Origin: Paludibacter sp.
GTDB lineage: Bacteria; Bacteroidota; Bacteroidia; Bacteroidales; Paludibacteraceae
Length of the DNA stretch: 64,000 nt
Reading direction: 5' to 3'
Assembly: GCA_017882285.1 (NCBI GenBank)
Contig: JADGPS010000001.1
Location: 86,984 to 150,983 of the forward strand
Below, piece after piece: positions 36,917 through 46,667 of this stretch (the first letter of the stretch is position 1; the number at the start of each line of letters is the position of its first letter). Under the pieces are notes generated by a model. It saw only the letters and a list, made by a program, of their open reading frames with translations. It was not told where the DNA came from and ran no database searches. The position numbers and the translations under genes are program-made.

Positions 36917-39376
36917 ATGGAAGAAAACAAAAACATCGCGGAAGAAGTAGTTCCAACCGTGGTAGAAACAGTAAACGAAGAAACACAAGTAGTAGCCGAA
37001 GCTCCTGCTGTTGAAGAAACAATGATTGAAGAAGCACTTGTAGCAGAAGAAGTAGTTTCAGAAGAAGCACCGGTAGTTGAGGAAACAATTATTGAAGAAG
37101 CCCCAGTGGCTGAAGTAATATCTGAAGTTGAAGAAACTATCGTTAAAGAACCGATAGCCGAAGAAACTATCATTGAGGAAGCTCCGGTAACTGAAGAAGT
37201 AGCGACTGAAGAAGAAGCTCTGGCAGTAGAAGTTATCGAAGAAGCACTAGTGGCTGAAGTAGTAGCTGAAGTTGAAGAAACTATCATTAAAGAACCGATA
37301 GCCGAAGAAACTATCATTGAGGAAGCTCCGGTAGCTGAAGAAGTAGCGGCTGAAGAAGAAGCTCTGGCAGTAGAAGTTATCGAAGAAGCACCATCTGCTA
37401 AAGTAAAAGCTCCAAAACCAGTGCCGGCAGGTGATTTTGATTGGGATGCTTACGAAAACGGCATCACTATGACTGCTGATTCAAAAGCAGATTTAGAAAA
37501 AGTTTACGACAACACCTTGAATGCAATTAAAGACAAAGAAGTTGTTGAAGGAACGGTAATTTTGATAAACAAACGTGAGGTAGTCGTAAACGTAGGCTAC
37601 AAATCGGACGGCGTTGTGCCAATGAGCGAATTCCGCTACAATCCAGATTTGGCAGTTGGCGACAAAGTTGAAGTGTATATCGAAAGCCAGGAAGACAAAA
37701 AAGGACAATTAATCCTTTCACATAAACAAGCCCGTGCCACCCGCTCATGGGATCGCGTAAATGCAGCGCTCGAATCACAGGAAATTGTAAAAGGTTTCGT
37801 AAAATGCCGCACCAAAGGTGGTATGATCGTGGATGTATTCGGAATCGAAGCTTTCCTTCCCGGATCACAAATCGACGTGAAACCAATCCGCGATTACGAT
37901 GTATTTGTAAACAAAACAATGGAATTCAAAGTTATCAAAATTAACCACGAGTTCAAAAACGTTGTTGTTTCACACAAAGCGCTTATTGAAGCTGAATTGG
38001 AACTTCAAAAGAAAGAAATTATCGGTAAACTTCAAAAAGGTCAGGTTCTTGAAGGAACAGTTAAAAATATCACTTCTTACGGTGTATTTATTGACCTTGG
38101 CGGCGTAGATGGTTTGATTCACATTACCGACCTTTCATGGGGACGCGTTTCGCATCCTGAAGAAATCGTTGCATTGGATCAAAAATTGAACGTTGTTATC
38201 CTTGATTTCGATGACGAGAAAAAACGTATTGCTCTCGGCTTGAAACAACTTTCTGCTCATCCTTGGGATGCGTTGAGTACTGACTTGAAAGTTGGTGACA
38301 AAGTAAAAGGTAAAGTAGTGGTTATGGCTGACTACGGCGCATTTGTTGAAATCGCACAAGGCGTTGAAGGGTTGATTCACGTTTCAGAAATGAGCTGGTC
38401 TCAACACCTACGCTCTGCTCAAGATTTCTTGAAAGTAGGCGACGAAGTTGAAACAGTAATCCTGACATTAGATCGCGATGAACGAAAAATGTCATTGGGT
38501 ATCAAACAATTGAAATCTGATCCTTGGGACAATATCGAAGAACGTTACGCTCTTGGAACAAAACATACAGCTAAAGTTCGTAACTTTACCAACTTCGGTG
38601 TATTTGTTGAAATCGAAGAAGGCGTTGATGGTTTGATTCACATTTCTGACTTGTCTTGGACTAAAAAAGTAAAACACCCTTCTGAATTTACTCAAATTGG
38701 TGCCGAAATTGATGTTCAGGTATTGGAAATTGACAAAGCAAACCGTCGTTTGAGCTTAGGCCACAAACAACTGGAAGAAAATCCATGGGATGTATTGGAA
38801 ACAATGTTTACTGTTGACAGCGTTCACGAAGGAACTATTGTTGAAATGTTAGACAAAGGTGCAGTTGTTTCATTGCCTTATGGCGTTGAAGGATTTGCAA
38901 CTCCAAAACATTTGGTAAAAGAAGATGGATCGCAGGCACAGGTTGACGAAAAGTTAGCTTTCAAAGTAATTGAATTCAACAAAGATGCAAAACGTATCAT
39001 TCTTTCACACAGCCGCATTCACGAAGATGTAAAACGTGCTGAAAAAGGAGAATCAACTGCATCTACAGTTGAGGCACCTGTGAAAAAATCGGCTCCTAAA
39101 CGTGCTAAGAAAGAAGATGCTCCCGTAGCTTCAGCAACACCTGCTGCTGAAAAAACTACATTGGGTGATATTCAATCGTTATCCGATTTGAAAGATAAAA
39201 TGGATCTAGCTGCCGAAAAAGCTGCTAAAAAAGAAAAGAAAGCGAAAGAAGCTGAAGCTGTACCTGATGCAAAAGTGCTGGTAGTAGAAGCTCCTGTTAA
39301 GGAGGCACAAATTGTTGAAGTTCCTAAAAAAGCACATGCTAAAAAGGCAGCTAAAGATGCTACACTTGAAGCATAA
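36917..39376 (+). CDS. rpsA: 30S ribosomal protein S1 with repetitive acidic N-terminal extension
   Basis: 819 aa; six S1-like repeats by eye (e.g. GTVKNITSYGVFIDLGGVDGLIHITDLSW, GKVVVMADYGAFVEIAQGVEGLIHVSEMSW, AKVRNFTNFGVFVEIEEGVDGLIHISDLSW); about 170 aa Glu/Ala/Val-rich leader. Confidence 0.95.
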   Translation: MEENKNIAEEVVPTVVETVNEETQVVAEAPAVEETMIEEALVAEEVVSEEAPVVEETIIEEAPVAEVISEVEETIVKEPIAEETIIEEAPVTEEVATEEEALAVEVIEEALVAEVVAEVEETIIKEPIAEETIIEEAPVAEEVAAEEEALAVEVIEEAPSAKVKAPKPVPAGDFDWDAYENGITMTADSKADLEKVYDNTLNAIKDKEVVEGTVILINKREVVVNVGYKSDGVVPMSEFRYNPDLAVGDKVEVYIESQEDKKGQLILSHKQARATRSWDRVNAALESQEIVKGFVKCRTKGGMIVDVFGIEAFLPGSQIDVKPIRDYDVFVNKTMEFKVIKINHEFKNVVVSHKALIEAELELQKKEIIGKLQKGQVLEGTVKNITSYGVFIDLGGVDGLIHITDLSWGRVSHPEEIVALDQKLNVVILDFDDEKKRIALGLKQLSAHPWDALSTDLKVGDKVKGKVVVMADYGAFVEIAQGVEGLIHVSEMSWSQHLRSAQDFLKVGDEVETVILTLDRDERKMSLGIKQLKSDPWDNIEERYALGTKHTAKVRNFTNFGVFVEIEEGVDGLIHISDLSWTKKVKHPSEFTQIGAEIDVQVLEIDKANRRLSLGHKQLEENPWDVLETMFTVDSVHEGTIVEMLDKGAVVSLPYGVEGFATPKHLVKEDGSQAQVDEKLAFKVIEFNKDAKRIILSHSRIHEDVKRAEKGESTASTVEAPVKKSAPKRAKKEDAPVASATPAAEKTTLGDIQSLSDLKDKMDLAAEKAAKKEKKAKEAEAVPDAKVLVVEAPVKEAQIVEVPKKAHAKKAAKDATLEA
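37109..37396 (+). repeat. 144-bp tandem duplication inside rpsA N-terminal extension
   Basis: Copies 37109..37252 and 37253..37396; AEVISEVEETIVKEPIAEETIIEEAPVTEEVATEEEALAVEVIEEALV vs AEVVAEVEETIIKEPIAEETIIEEAPVAEEVAAEEEALAVEVIEEAPS. Confidence 0.9.
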
Positions 39377-39400
39377 TTAATAGCTGAAATTATTATTCAA

Positions 39401-39436
39401 AAATGGCTGTCCGAGATTTCGGACAGCCATTTTTTT
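39401..39436 (+). terminator. rho-independent terminator downstream of rpsA
   Basis: AAATGGCTGTCCGA-gatt-TCGGACAGCCATTTTTTT. Confidence 0.85.
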
Positions 39437-39549
39437 AATTAAAATGACTATGAAAGATTCTATCTATTTTATTTTAGAAAAAAATAAATATTAGTTTTCA
39501 TTAACATACGAAAATAATTGTCTGTTTTTGTAAGAACCAAATTTAAAAT

Positions 39550-39610
39550 ATGAGATTTAGAAAAAGACTAAAACTATTTCCTGGAGTTACACTTTAATCA
39601 AAAAGTTGCA
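39550..39610 (+). pseudogene. 5' fragment resembling a DUF4236-type N-terminus
   Basis: ATG at 39550 reads MRFRKRLKLFPGVTL-stop-SKS, resembling the MxFRFRKxxKxxPGVRLNLSKSG start of DUF4236 proteins; sequence then breaks down. Confidence 0.5.
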
Positions 39611-40004
39611 TTTTCAACTTGAATCTTGCAACCGTAAAAATAACTTGTTTTTTGAAGTGCTTGAAACTACATTTAATACTGACAAGATTATCAGCTTTAT
39701 GGACAGTTTTGTTGCTCAAACAATTAAGAAAACCGTTGTTATACTGGATAATTCACCTATTCATAAATCGAAGAAGTTCATAGCAAAAATGGAAGAGTGG
39801 AAAGAAAAAGATGTATTGATTTTCTTTTTACCACCGTACTCTCCAGAATTAAACTAAATTGAAATTCTTTGGCGTAGAATCAAGTATCAATGGATACTTT
39901 TTGATGCATATATCTGTTTTCAGAATCTCAAAGAACGTTTGTCGTATGTATTGACCAATTTTGATGTAAAATACGACATTATATTTAGCTACTACTTTAT
40001 ATGA
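39606..40004 (+). pseudogene. degenerate IS630-family transposase C-terminal half (internal stop)
   Basis: KKTVVILDNSPIHKSKKFIAKMEEWKEKDVLIFFLPPYSPELN-[TAA 39855-39857]-IEILWRRIKYQWILFDAYICFQNLKERLSYVLTNFDVKY; DDE/PPYSPELNxIE signature with an in-frame nonsense codon and no N-terminal half. Confidence 0.88.
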
Positions 40005-40086
40005 AGAATCGAAAAAAAAATTCTCCAAATTTCTGTAACTTGGGAATTATTAATAATTCATTATTTATTTTTAATTACTTATTTAG

Positions 40087-40094
40087 TATCTTTG
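40087..40094 (+). promoter_or_regulatory. thrS promoter -7 element (TATCTTTG)
   Basis: TATCTTTGCAC, 40 bp upstream of the thrS ATG. Confidence 0.6.
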
Positions 40095-40134
40095 CACTTC
40101 AAAATTTAAAAGCCATTTGTAAGGTTCAATAAAC

Positions 40135-42078
40135 ATGATTAAAGTAACATTCCCCGACGGTTCGGTACGCGAATTTGCCAAAGGCATTACCGGACTGCAA
40201 CTAGCTGAAAGTATCAGCTCCCGATTAGCACAAGAAGTGCTTGCTATCACAGTAAATGAAGAAATATGGGACTTGACCCGTCCAATCGAAACTGATGCAG
40301 CCATTAAATTGCATAAATGGGAAGATGAAGAAGCCAAACATGCCTACTGGCATTCGTCAGCTCACTTGATGGCCGAAGCCCTTCAGGAATTGTATCCGGG
40401 CACTAAATTCGGTATCGGTCCGGCGATTGAAAACGGTTTCTACTACGATGTAGATCCGGGTGAAGTAGCTATTAAAGAATCAGATTTGCAGACTATTGAA
40501 GCAAAAATGATAGAACTGGCAGCTCGTAAAGAAGCCATTGTTCGCAGCGACATAAGCAAAGCCGATGCGTTGAAACGTTTTGGTGATATTGGCGAAGTGT
40601 ATAAAACGGAGATGATTAACGATTTGGCCGATGGGACAATTACGTTGTACACACAAGGCAATTTCACCGATTTATGCAGGGGACCGCACTTGCCAAACAC
40701 AGGCGAAATAAAAGCGATCAAAGTGTTGAGTGTAGCAGGCGCCTACTGGCGAGGTGACGAAAAACGCAAACAGATGACCCGTATTTACGGTATCACTTTC
40801 CCTAAGAAGAAAATGCTCGATGAATATCTCGTGTTGCTCGAAGAAGCCAAAAAACGCGACCACCGTAAAATCGGTAAAGAATTGGAATTGTTTATGTTCT
40901 CCGAAATGGTGGGTAAAGGGCTACCCATCTGGTTGCCACGTGGAACTTCGTTACGCCTTCGGTTGGAAGATTTTTTAAAAAAAATACAACGACGTTTTGA
41001 TTATCAACAAGTAATGACACCGCATATTGGTAACAAACAATTGTACGTTACTTCGGGTCACTACGCAAAATATGGGAAAGATTCGTTCCAGCCAATTCAT
41101 ACGCCCGAAGAAGGTGAAGAATATTTGTTGAAACCAATGAACTGCCCGCATCACTGCGAAATTTACAAGTTCAAACCACGTTCGTACAAAGATTTGCCAC
41201 TTCGTTTGGCGGAATTTGGTACGGTTTATCGTTACGAACAAAGCGGTGAGTTGCACGGACTGACGCGTGTACGCAGTTTTACACAAGATGATGCACATAT
41301 TTTCTGTCGTCCCGATCAGGTGAAAGAAGAGTTTTTGAAAGTAATGGATATTATTTTTATTATTTTCAAAGCGTTGGAATTTGAAAACTTCGAAGCTCAA
41401 ATTTCATTGCGTGATCCGAATAATAAGGAAAAATATATTGGTACTGACGAAAACTGGGAAAAAGCTGAAAACGCTATTATTGAAGTTTGTAAAGAAAAAG
41501 GACTGAAAGCAAAAGTGGAATTAGGCGAAGCTGCATTCTACGGTCCAAAACTTGACTTTATGGTACGCGATGCTATTGGTCGTAAGTGGCAGTTGGGAAC
41601 TATTCAGGTGGATTATAATTTGCCTGAACGTTTTGAATTGGAGTACACCGGTGATGATAACCAAAAACACCGTCCGGTAATGATTCACCGTGCGCCGTTC
41701 GGTTCTATGGAACGTTTCGTGGCTGTTTTGATTGAACACACTGCGGGTAAATTTCCATTGTGGTTAACGCCCGATCAGGTTGTAATTCTGCCTCTCAGCG
41801 AAAAATTCAACGATTATGCATTCCAGATTGCTAAAGAAATGAACTCGCAGGATATTCGTGTATCAGTGGATGACCGCAACGAAAAAATCGGTCGTAAAAT
41901 CCGTGATAACGAATTGAAACGAATCCCTTACATGCTTATTGTTGGTGAAAAAGAAGCCGAAAATGGAGAAGTTGCCGTACGCCGTCAGGGCGAAGGTGAC
42001 AAAGGAACCATGAAAGTAACTGACTTTGCTAAACTGATTACCGATGAGGTGGATGCGTTGGTGAATCAATATAATTGA
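40135..42078 (+). CDS. thrS: threonyl-tRNA synthetase
   Basis: 647 aa; TGS domain start [67 protein letters not shown]. Confidence 0.98.
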   Translation: MIKVTFPDGSVREFAKGITGLQLAESISSRLAQEVLAITVNEEIWDLTRPIETDAAIKLHKWEDEEAKHAYWHSSAHLMAEALQELYPGTKFGIGPAIENGFYYDVDPGEVAIKESDLQTIEAKMIELAARKEAIVRSDISKADALKRFGDIGEVYKTEMINDLADGTITLYTQGNFTDLCRGPHLPNTGEIKAIKVLSVAGAYWRGDEKRKQMTRIYGITFPKKKMLDEYLVLLEEAKKRDHRKIGKELELFMFSEMVGKGLPIWLPRGTSLRLRLEDFLKKIQRRFDYQQVMTPHIGNKQLYVTSGHYAKYGKDSFQPIHTPEEGEEYLLKPMNCPHHCEIYKFKPRSYKDLPLRLAEFGTVYRYEQSGELHGLTRVRSFTQDDAHIFCRPDQVKEEFLKVMDIIFIIFKALEFENFEAQISLRDPNNKEKYIGTDENWEKAENAIIEVCKEKGLKAKVELGEAAFYGPKLDFMVRDAIGRKWQLGTIQVDYNLPERFELEYTGDDNQKHRPVMIHRAPFGSMERFVAVLIEHTAGKFPLWLTPDQVVILPLSEKFNDYAFQIAKEMNSQDIRVSVDDRNEKIGRKIRDNELKRIPYMLIVGEKEAENGEVAVRRQGEGDKGTMKVTDFAKLITDEVDALVNQYN

Positions 42079-42745
42079 TTAGACATAAGAACAAAGAGCC
42101 AAGAATCAAGATATAAAACACTAATCGGGTCAATCGGTGGCGTTTGTTCTGTTTTCAATGTTATTAAGATTTTCCGAGTTCCAAAATATTATTTTATAGA
42201 TTTTATAAGGAATTTTAATTAGATTATAAGCAAAATGCCCATTTTCTAGACAAATGTTTTTGTTTTAATTAAAATAAATATCAATTCGTATACTTTTTGA
42301 AACGTTTAGGAGTTTATTTAATAAGCAGAACAGAATATTCATTTCAATTTTAATGAGCAGATTTTAAAACGTTAAATTACTGAGTTGACAAATCAATAAT
42401 AAAATGATAAAAAACATGAAATTTTATTTTTAATCCATATCTTGCTTAAAGATCTGCGAAATAAGTGTATTAAAACTTATAAAAATGTAATATTTAAGTC
42501 GTTTTTATTCAACAACTAATTTAAGTCAGATTTTATATGTCTGGTTTTTAATTGTTTAAAAAAATATATAATTAAAATTTGTAAAAACATTGAACTATAA
42601 TGATTTTGTTATTATTTTTGTAGTCATTTTAATAACCGGATTAAGTATAAAAGCGATAAAAGTCTTGATTAAACTCAAAATATGAAATTGGAATTTCAGT
42701 TTAGACAAATAAATAAATAAAATTAATACTATTAAAAAAAACGTT

Positions 42746-43567
42746 ATGGCAAAGAATCAAAATCAACCAAAAAAAAGTAAACAATTTACTGGTATCAAGT
42801 CTTCAGGTCTTGTTATTTTAGCATGTTTTGTACTGGCAGTTGCAATTTTTCATTATGTGTTCGGTAATCCGGCTAATTTCATGAATAACGATTCCGCTAA
42901 CCATCCCTTGGATGGTAATTTATTAGGAACAATCTACAAAGGAGGTATTATCGTTCCAGTTATCCAAACTTTATTACTTACTGTTTTGGCATTAAGTGTT
43001 GAGCGTTTCTTTGCTATTAGAACAGCCCAAGGTAAAGGTAAATTAGTTAAATTTGTAGAAGATATTAAATCTACTTTGTCTAAAGGTGATATCAAAGCTG
43101 CAACTGCAATTTGTGATAAACAACAAGGTTCAGTTGCAAACGTTGTAACTTCAGCATTAGTTAAATACGCAGAAGTTGAAGAAGATAAAGATTTATCAAA
43201 AGAACAACAAATTCTTGCAATTCAAAAAGAAGTTGAAGAAGCAACTGCTTTGGAACTTCCCATGTTGAGCCAAAACCTTCCAATTGTTGCTACTATCACA
43301 ACATTAGGTACTTTGATGGGGCTGTTAGGGACAGTGATCGGTATGATTCGTTCATTTGCAGCTTTGGCTGGTGCTGGAGGTACTGACTCTATTGCACTTT
43401 CTCAAGGTATTTCTGAGGCGTTGATCAACACTGCTTTTGGTATCGCAACCGGTGCATTAGCTGTTATATCATATAACTATTTTACTAGCAAAATTGATTC
43501 AATTACTTACTGTATTGATGAAGTAGGTTTCTCTATCGTACAAACTTTTGCTGCAACTCACAAGTAA
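42746..43567 (+). CDS. exbB: MotA/TolQ/ExbB proton channel family protein
   Basis: 273 aa; TITTLGTLMGLLGTVIGMIRSFAALAGAGGTDSIALSQGISEALINTAFGIATG. Confidence 0.95.
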   Translation: MAKNQNQPKKSKQFTGIKSSGLVILACFVLAVAIFHYVFGNPANFMNNDSANHPLDGNLLGTIYKGGIIVPVIQTLLLTVLALSVERFFAIRTAQGKGKLVKFVEDIKSTLSKGDIKAATAICDKQQGSVANVVTSALVKYAEVEEDKDLSKEQQILAIQKEVEEATALELPMLSQNLPIVATITTLGTLMGLLGTVIGMIRSFAALAGAGGTDSIALSQGISEALINTAFGIATGALAVISYNYFTSKIDSITYCIDEVGFSIVQTFAATHK

Positions 43568-43590
43568 TCAACCTAAAATAAAGCGAAATT

Positions 43591-44202
43591 ATGTCTAAAG
43601 TAAAAGTAGCAAGGAAGAGTACCCGTATCGATATGACCGCGATGAGCGACGTTACTGTACTACTGCTGACTTTTTTCATGTTAACGTCTACGTTCGTGAA
43701 AAAAGAGCCGGTACAAGTAACAACTCCTGGGTCGGTATCCGAAATCAAAATACCTGAAACTAATATCCTGTCGATATTGATTGATCCGAAAGGGAAAGTA
43801 TTTATGAGCATGGATAAACAAGGCGATATGGTAGAAACCTTGACCAAAATGGGCAAAGATTATGGCTTAACATTTACTTCTGAAGAATTGAAGAAATTTA
43901 AAGTGTTATCCACATTCGGAGTACCAATAAAAAATATGAAGGCTTATTTAGCCATGAAAGCAGAAGAACAGGATAAAGTGCTTGCAAGTTTAGGTATTCC
44001 TTCTGATAGCATCGATAATCAGTTTAAGGACTGGGTTAAAAATGCACGTGCAACCAATCCGGATTTCCGTATTGCTATAAAAGCTGACCAAAATACGCCT
44101 TATAAAGTAATTAAAAATGTGATGGCTTCTCTTCAGGATTTGAGAGAAAACAGATACAATTTGATTACGTCACTGAAAAATGAAACTGCTAATAAAAAAT
44201 AA
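43591..44202 (+). CDS. exbD: ExbD/TolR family biopolymer transporter
   Basis: 203 aa; RIDMTAMSDVTVLLLTFFMLTSTF. Confidence 0.92.
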   Translation: MSKVKVARKSTRIDMTAMSDVTVLLLTFFMLTSTFVKKEPVQVTTPGSVSEIKIPETNILSILIDPKGKVFMSMDKQGDMVETLTKMGKDYGLTFTSEELKKFKVLSTFGVPIKNMKAYLAMKAEEQDKVLASLGIPSDSIDNQFKDWVKNARATNPDFRIAIKADQNTPYKVIKNVMASLQDLRENRYNLITSLKNETANKK

Positions 44203-44210
44203 ACAAAATT

Positions 44211-44870
44211 ATGGCTGAAATACAAAGTAACGAAGGCGGCGGGAAAAAGAAAAAAGGCGGCAGTAAACAGAAGAAGTTAAGTGTTCACATTGATTTCACA
44301 CCCATGGTGGATATGAATATGTTGCTTATTACTTTCTTTATGTTGTGTACATCATTGAGTAAACCTCAAACGATGGAAATTAATATGCCTAGTAACGATA
44401 AGAAAATCACTGAACAAGATAGAGATAAGGTTAAGGCTTCAGAAGCAATTACGCTGGTTTTAACAGGTGGTGATTCTATATTCTACTACTCCGGACTTCC
44501 TAATTATAAAGATTTTAATTCATTAAAAATATCTTCTTACAAATCAGATGGTATACGTGCATTTCTTTTAAAACGGAATACTCAAGCTGTTTATAAAATC
44601 AACGATTTGAAAGAGAAAAAAATGCAATTGAAAATTACTCAGGAGCAGTTTACAAAGCAAGTATCTGAAATTAAAAATGGAAAAGGTACTCCAGTTGTGA
44701 TTATAAAAGCCTCTGATAGAGCAACATATAGAAATTTGATCGATGCACTTGACGAAATGCAAATTTGTAATATCGGCAAGTATGTAATCGATAAAATTAC
44801 TCCGGGAGAAACGTTCTTGATTAAGAATTTTAGGACAAAAGGTGAACTTTCACGTAATGCAGTAAAATAG
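44211..44870 (+). CDS. exbD: second ExbD/TolR family protein
   Basis: 219 aa; HIDFTPMVDMNMLLITFFMLCTSL. Confidence 0.92.
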   Translation: MAEIQSNEGGGKKKKGGSKQKKLSVHIDFTPMVDMNMLLITFFMLCTSLSKPQTMEINMPSNDKKITEQDRDKVKASEAITLVLTGGDSIFYYSGLPNYKDFNSLKISSYKSDGIRAFLLKRNTQAVYKINDLKEKKMQLKITQEQFTKQVSEIKNGKGTPVVIIKASDRATYRNLIDALDEMQICNIGKYVIDKITPGETFLIKNFRTKGELSRNAVK

Positions 44871-44895
44871 TTAAACGCCTTAAAAAATATATAAG

Positions 44896-45696
44896 ATGGC
44901 TAAAATAGATTTAACTTCCTTAGAATGGCGTGAACTTATTTTTCAGGGTAAGAATAAGGAATACGGCGCATACAAAATGCGTAGTGAATCGGACAGAAGG
45001 CACAATATTGCCATGTTGATTATTGCAGTTGTAGCAGTTGTTGGCTTTAGTCTTCCTAAATTAATTGAAATGGCAACACCAAAGCAAAAGATTGTTAATG
45101 TAGATGTTATGAAAATGTCTTCATTAATAAAACCTGAGGTGAAAAATGACATTAAAAAAGTGGCACCTGTTGAACCACCTCCTGCTTTAAAAAGTTCTAT
45201 TCGTTTTACAGCTCCTGTCATTAAAAAAGACGAAGAAGTAAAAGATGAAGAACAAATGAAAAGTCAGGAAGAACTTACCAATACCAAAGTGGCAATTTCA
45301 GTTGCTGACGTTAAAGGTGTTGAAAATGGAAAAATTGATATTGCGGATGTAAAACAAGCTGTAACTCAGGAAGTTGAAGAAAAGGTATATACTGTTATTG
45401 AACAAATGCCTGTATTCCCGGGTGGAGAACAAGAACTTTTAAATTATATCAATAAAAATATTAAATATCCCGTTATTGCTCAGGAGAATGGTATTCAGGG
45501 TAAAGTAATTTTACGATTTGTTGTTTCTAAAACCGGTGTGGTTGATAAAGTTGAAGTAATTCGCTCACTTGATCCTGCTTGTGATAAAGAAGCAATCAGA
45601 GTTGTAAAATCACTTCCTCATTTTATTCCAGGAAAACAAAATGGCATGAATGTTGCCGTATGGTATACTTTACCGGTTACCTATAAATTAGAGTAG
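44896..45696 (+). CDS. tonB: TonB family energy transducer
   Basis: 266 aa; N-terminal TM, C-terminal NINKNIKYPVIAQENGIQGKVILRFVVSKTGVVDKVEVIRSLDPACDKEAIRVVKSLPHFIPGKQNG. Confidence 0.94.
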   Translation: MAKIDLTSLEWRELIFQGKNKEYGAYKMRSESDRRHNIAMLIIAVVAVVGFSLPKLIEMATPKQKIVNVDVMKMSSLIKPEVKNDIKKVAPVEPPPALKSSIRFTAPVIKKDEEVKDEEQMKSQEELTNTKVAISVADVKGVENGKIDIADVKQAVTQEVEEKVYTVIEQMPVFPGGEQELLNYINKNIKYPVIAQENGIQGKVILRFVVSKTGVVDKVEVIRSLDPACDKEAIRVVKSLPHFIPGKQNGMNVAVWYTLPVTYKLE

Positions 45697-45701
45697 TTTT
45701 C

Positions 45702-46643
45702 ATGCTGAAGTTCAAATTCTTATCTATTTTTTGTTTTTTACTGTTGTTCTCTTGTCAGAATAAAAGTAAAGATAAATTTACTGATACTTATTCATCCGGG
45801 GTAATTCCTATTGCAGTTGATGAAAATTTTCAGCCGATTATTCAGGAAGAGATAGATGTTTTTGAGGCTTTATTTCCCAAAACCGGCATTGTACCAAATT
45901 ATACAAACGAGGTAAATGCTATAAATCTATTATTGAAAGATAGTGTACGATTGGTTATTGCCACTCGTCCTCTATCTTCAAATGAAGAAAATTATCTTAA
46001 AGGTAAAAAGTTTTCACCGCACTCCTATAAGCTTGCTACTGATGGAATTGCACTGATAATCAATAACCACAACCCTGATTCATTAATTACATTAAATGAT
46101 ATCAGAAAAATTCTGACAGGTGAAGCTTTGAACTGGAAAGAAATTTATCCGAAATCTAAACTTGGAAAATTTCAGGTTGTATTTGATAATAAGAATTCGA
46201 GTACGGTTCGGTATGCAATCGATTCAATTTGCAACGGAATACCATTATCGAATAAATTATTTGCTCAAATCACAAACCCTGAAGTGATTGATTATGTATC
46301 GAAAACTCCGAATGCAATCGGAATTATAGGTGTAAACTGGTTAGGGAATCACAAAGACACAACCAATCTTTCATTTAAGAATGAAATCAGAGTTATGGCC
46401 GTTAGTGCCGAATCCGAAGCAACCGTTGCAAATAGTTATAGACCCTTTCAGGCTTATTTATTTTACGGATATTATCCTTTAACCCGTAATGTTTATATTA
46501 TCTTAAACGATCCAAGAGGTTCTTTGCCTTCAGGTTTTACTTCATTTTTAACTTTAGATCGTGGACAACGAATAATATTAAAATCAGGATTATTGCCGGC
46601 AACACAACCGGTTCGAATTGTAAATATTAAAGACGAACAATAA
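45702..46643 (+). CDS. PstS-like phosphate-binding-fold lipoprotein
   Basis: 313 aa; lipobox LLLFSCQ; PIAVDENFQPIIQEEIDVFEALFP...VRLVIATRPLS...DKNSSTVRYAIDSI..IGVNWLG. Confidence 0.85.
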   Translation: MLKFKFLSIFCFLLLFSCQNKSKDKFTDTYSSGVIPIAVDENFQPIIQEEIDVFEALFPKTGIVPNYTNEVNAINLLLKDSVRLVIATRPLSSNEENYLKGKKFSPHSYKLATDGIALIINNHNPDSLITLNDIRKILTGEALNWKEIYPKSKLGKFQVVFDNKNSSTVRYAIDSICNGIPLSNKLFAQITNPEVIDYVSKTPNAIGIIGVNWLGNHKDTTNLSFKNEIRVMAVSAESEATVANSYRPFQAYLFYGYYPLTRNVYIILNDPRGSLPSGFTSFLTLDRGQRIILKSGLLPATQPVRIVNIKDEQ

Positions 46644-46667
46644 ATAATTTATTTTAAAATATGCTAC

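Noticed and set aside
36892-37317. 141-aa minus-strand ORF rich in SSATSASS repeats
   Set aside because: Reverse frame of the Glu/Ala/Val repeat of rpsA; low complexity explained by the sense coding repeat.
37109-37396. CRISPR-like or minisatellite array
   Set aside because: Only two 144-bp units, in frame within rpsA and coding; no spacers.
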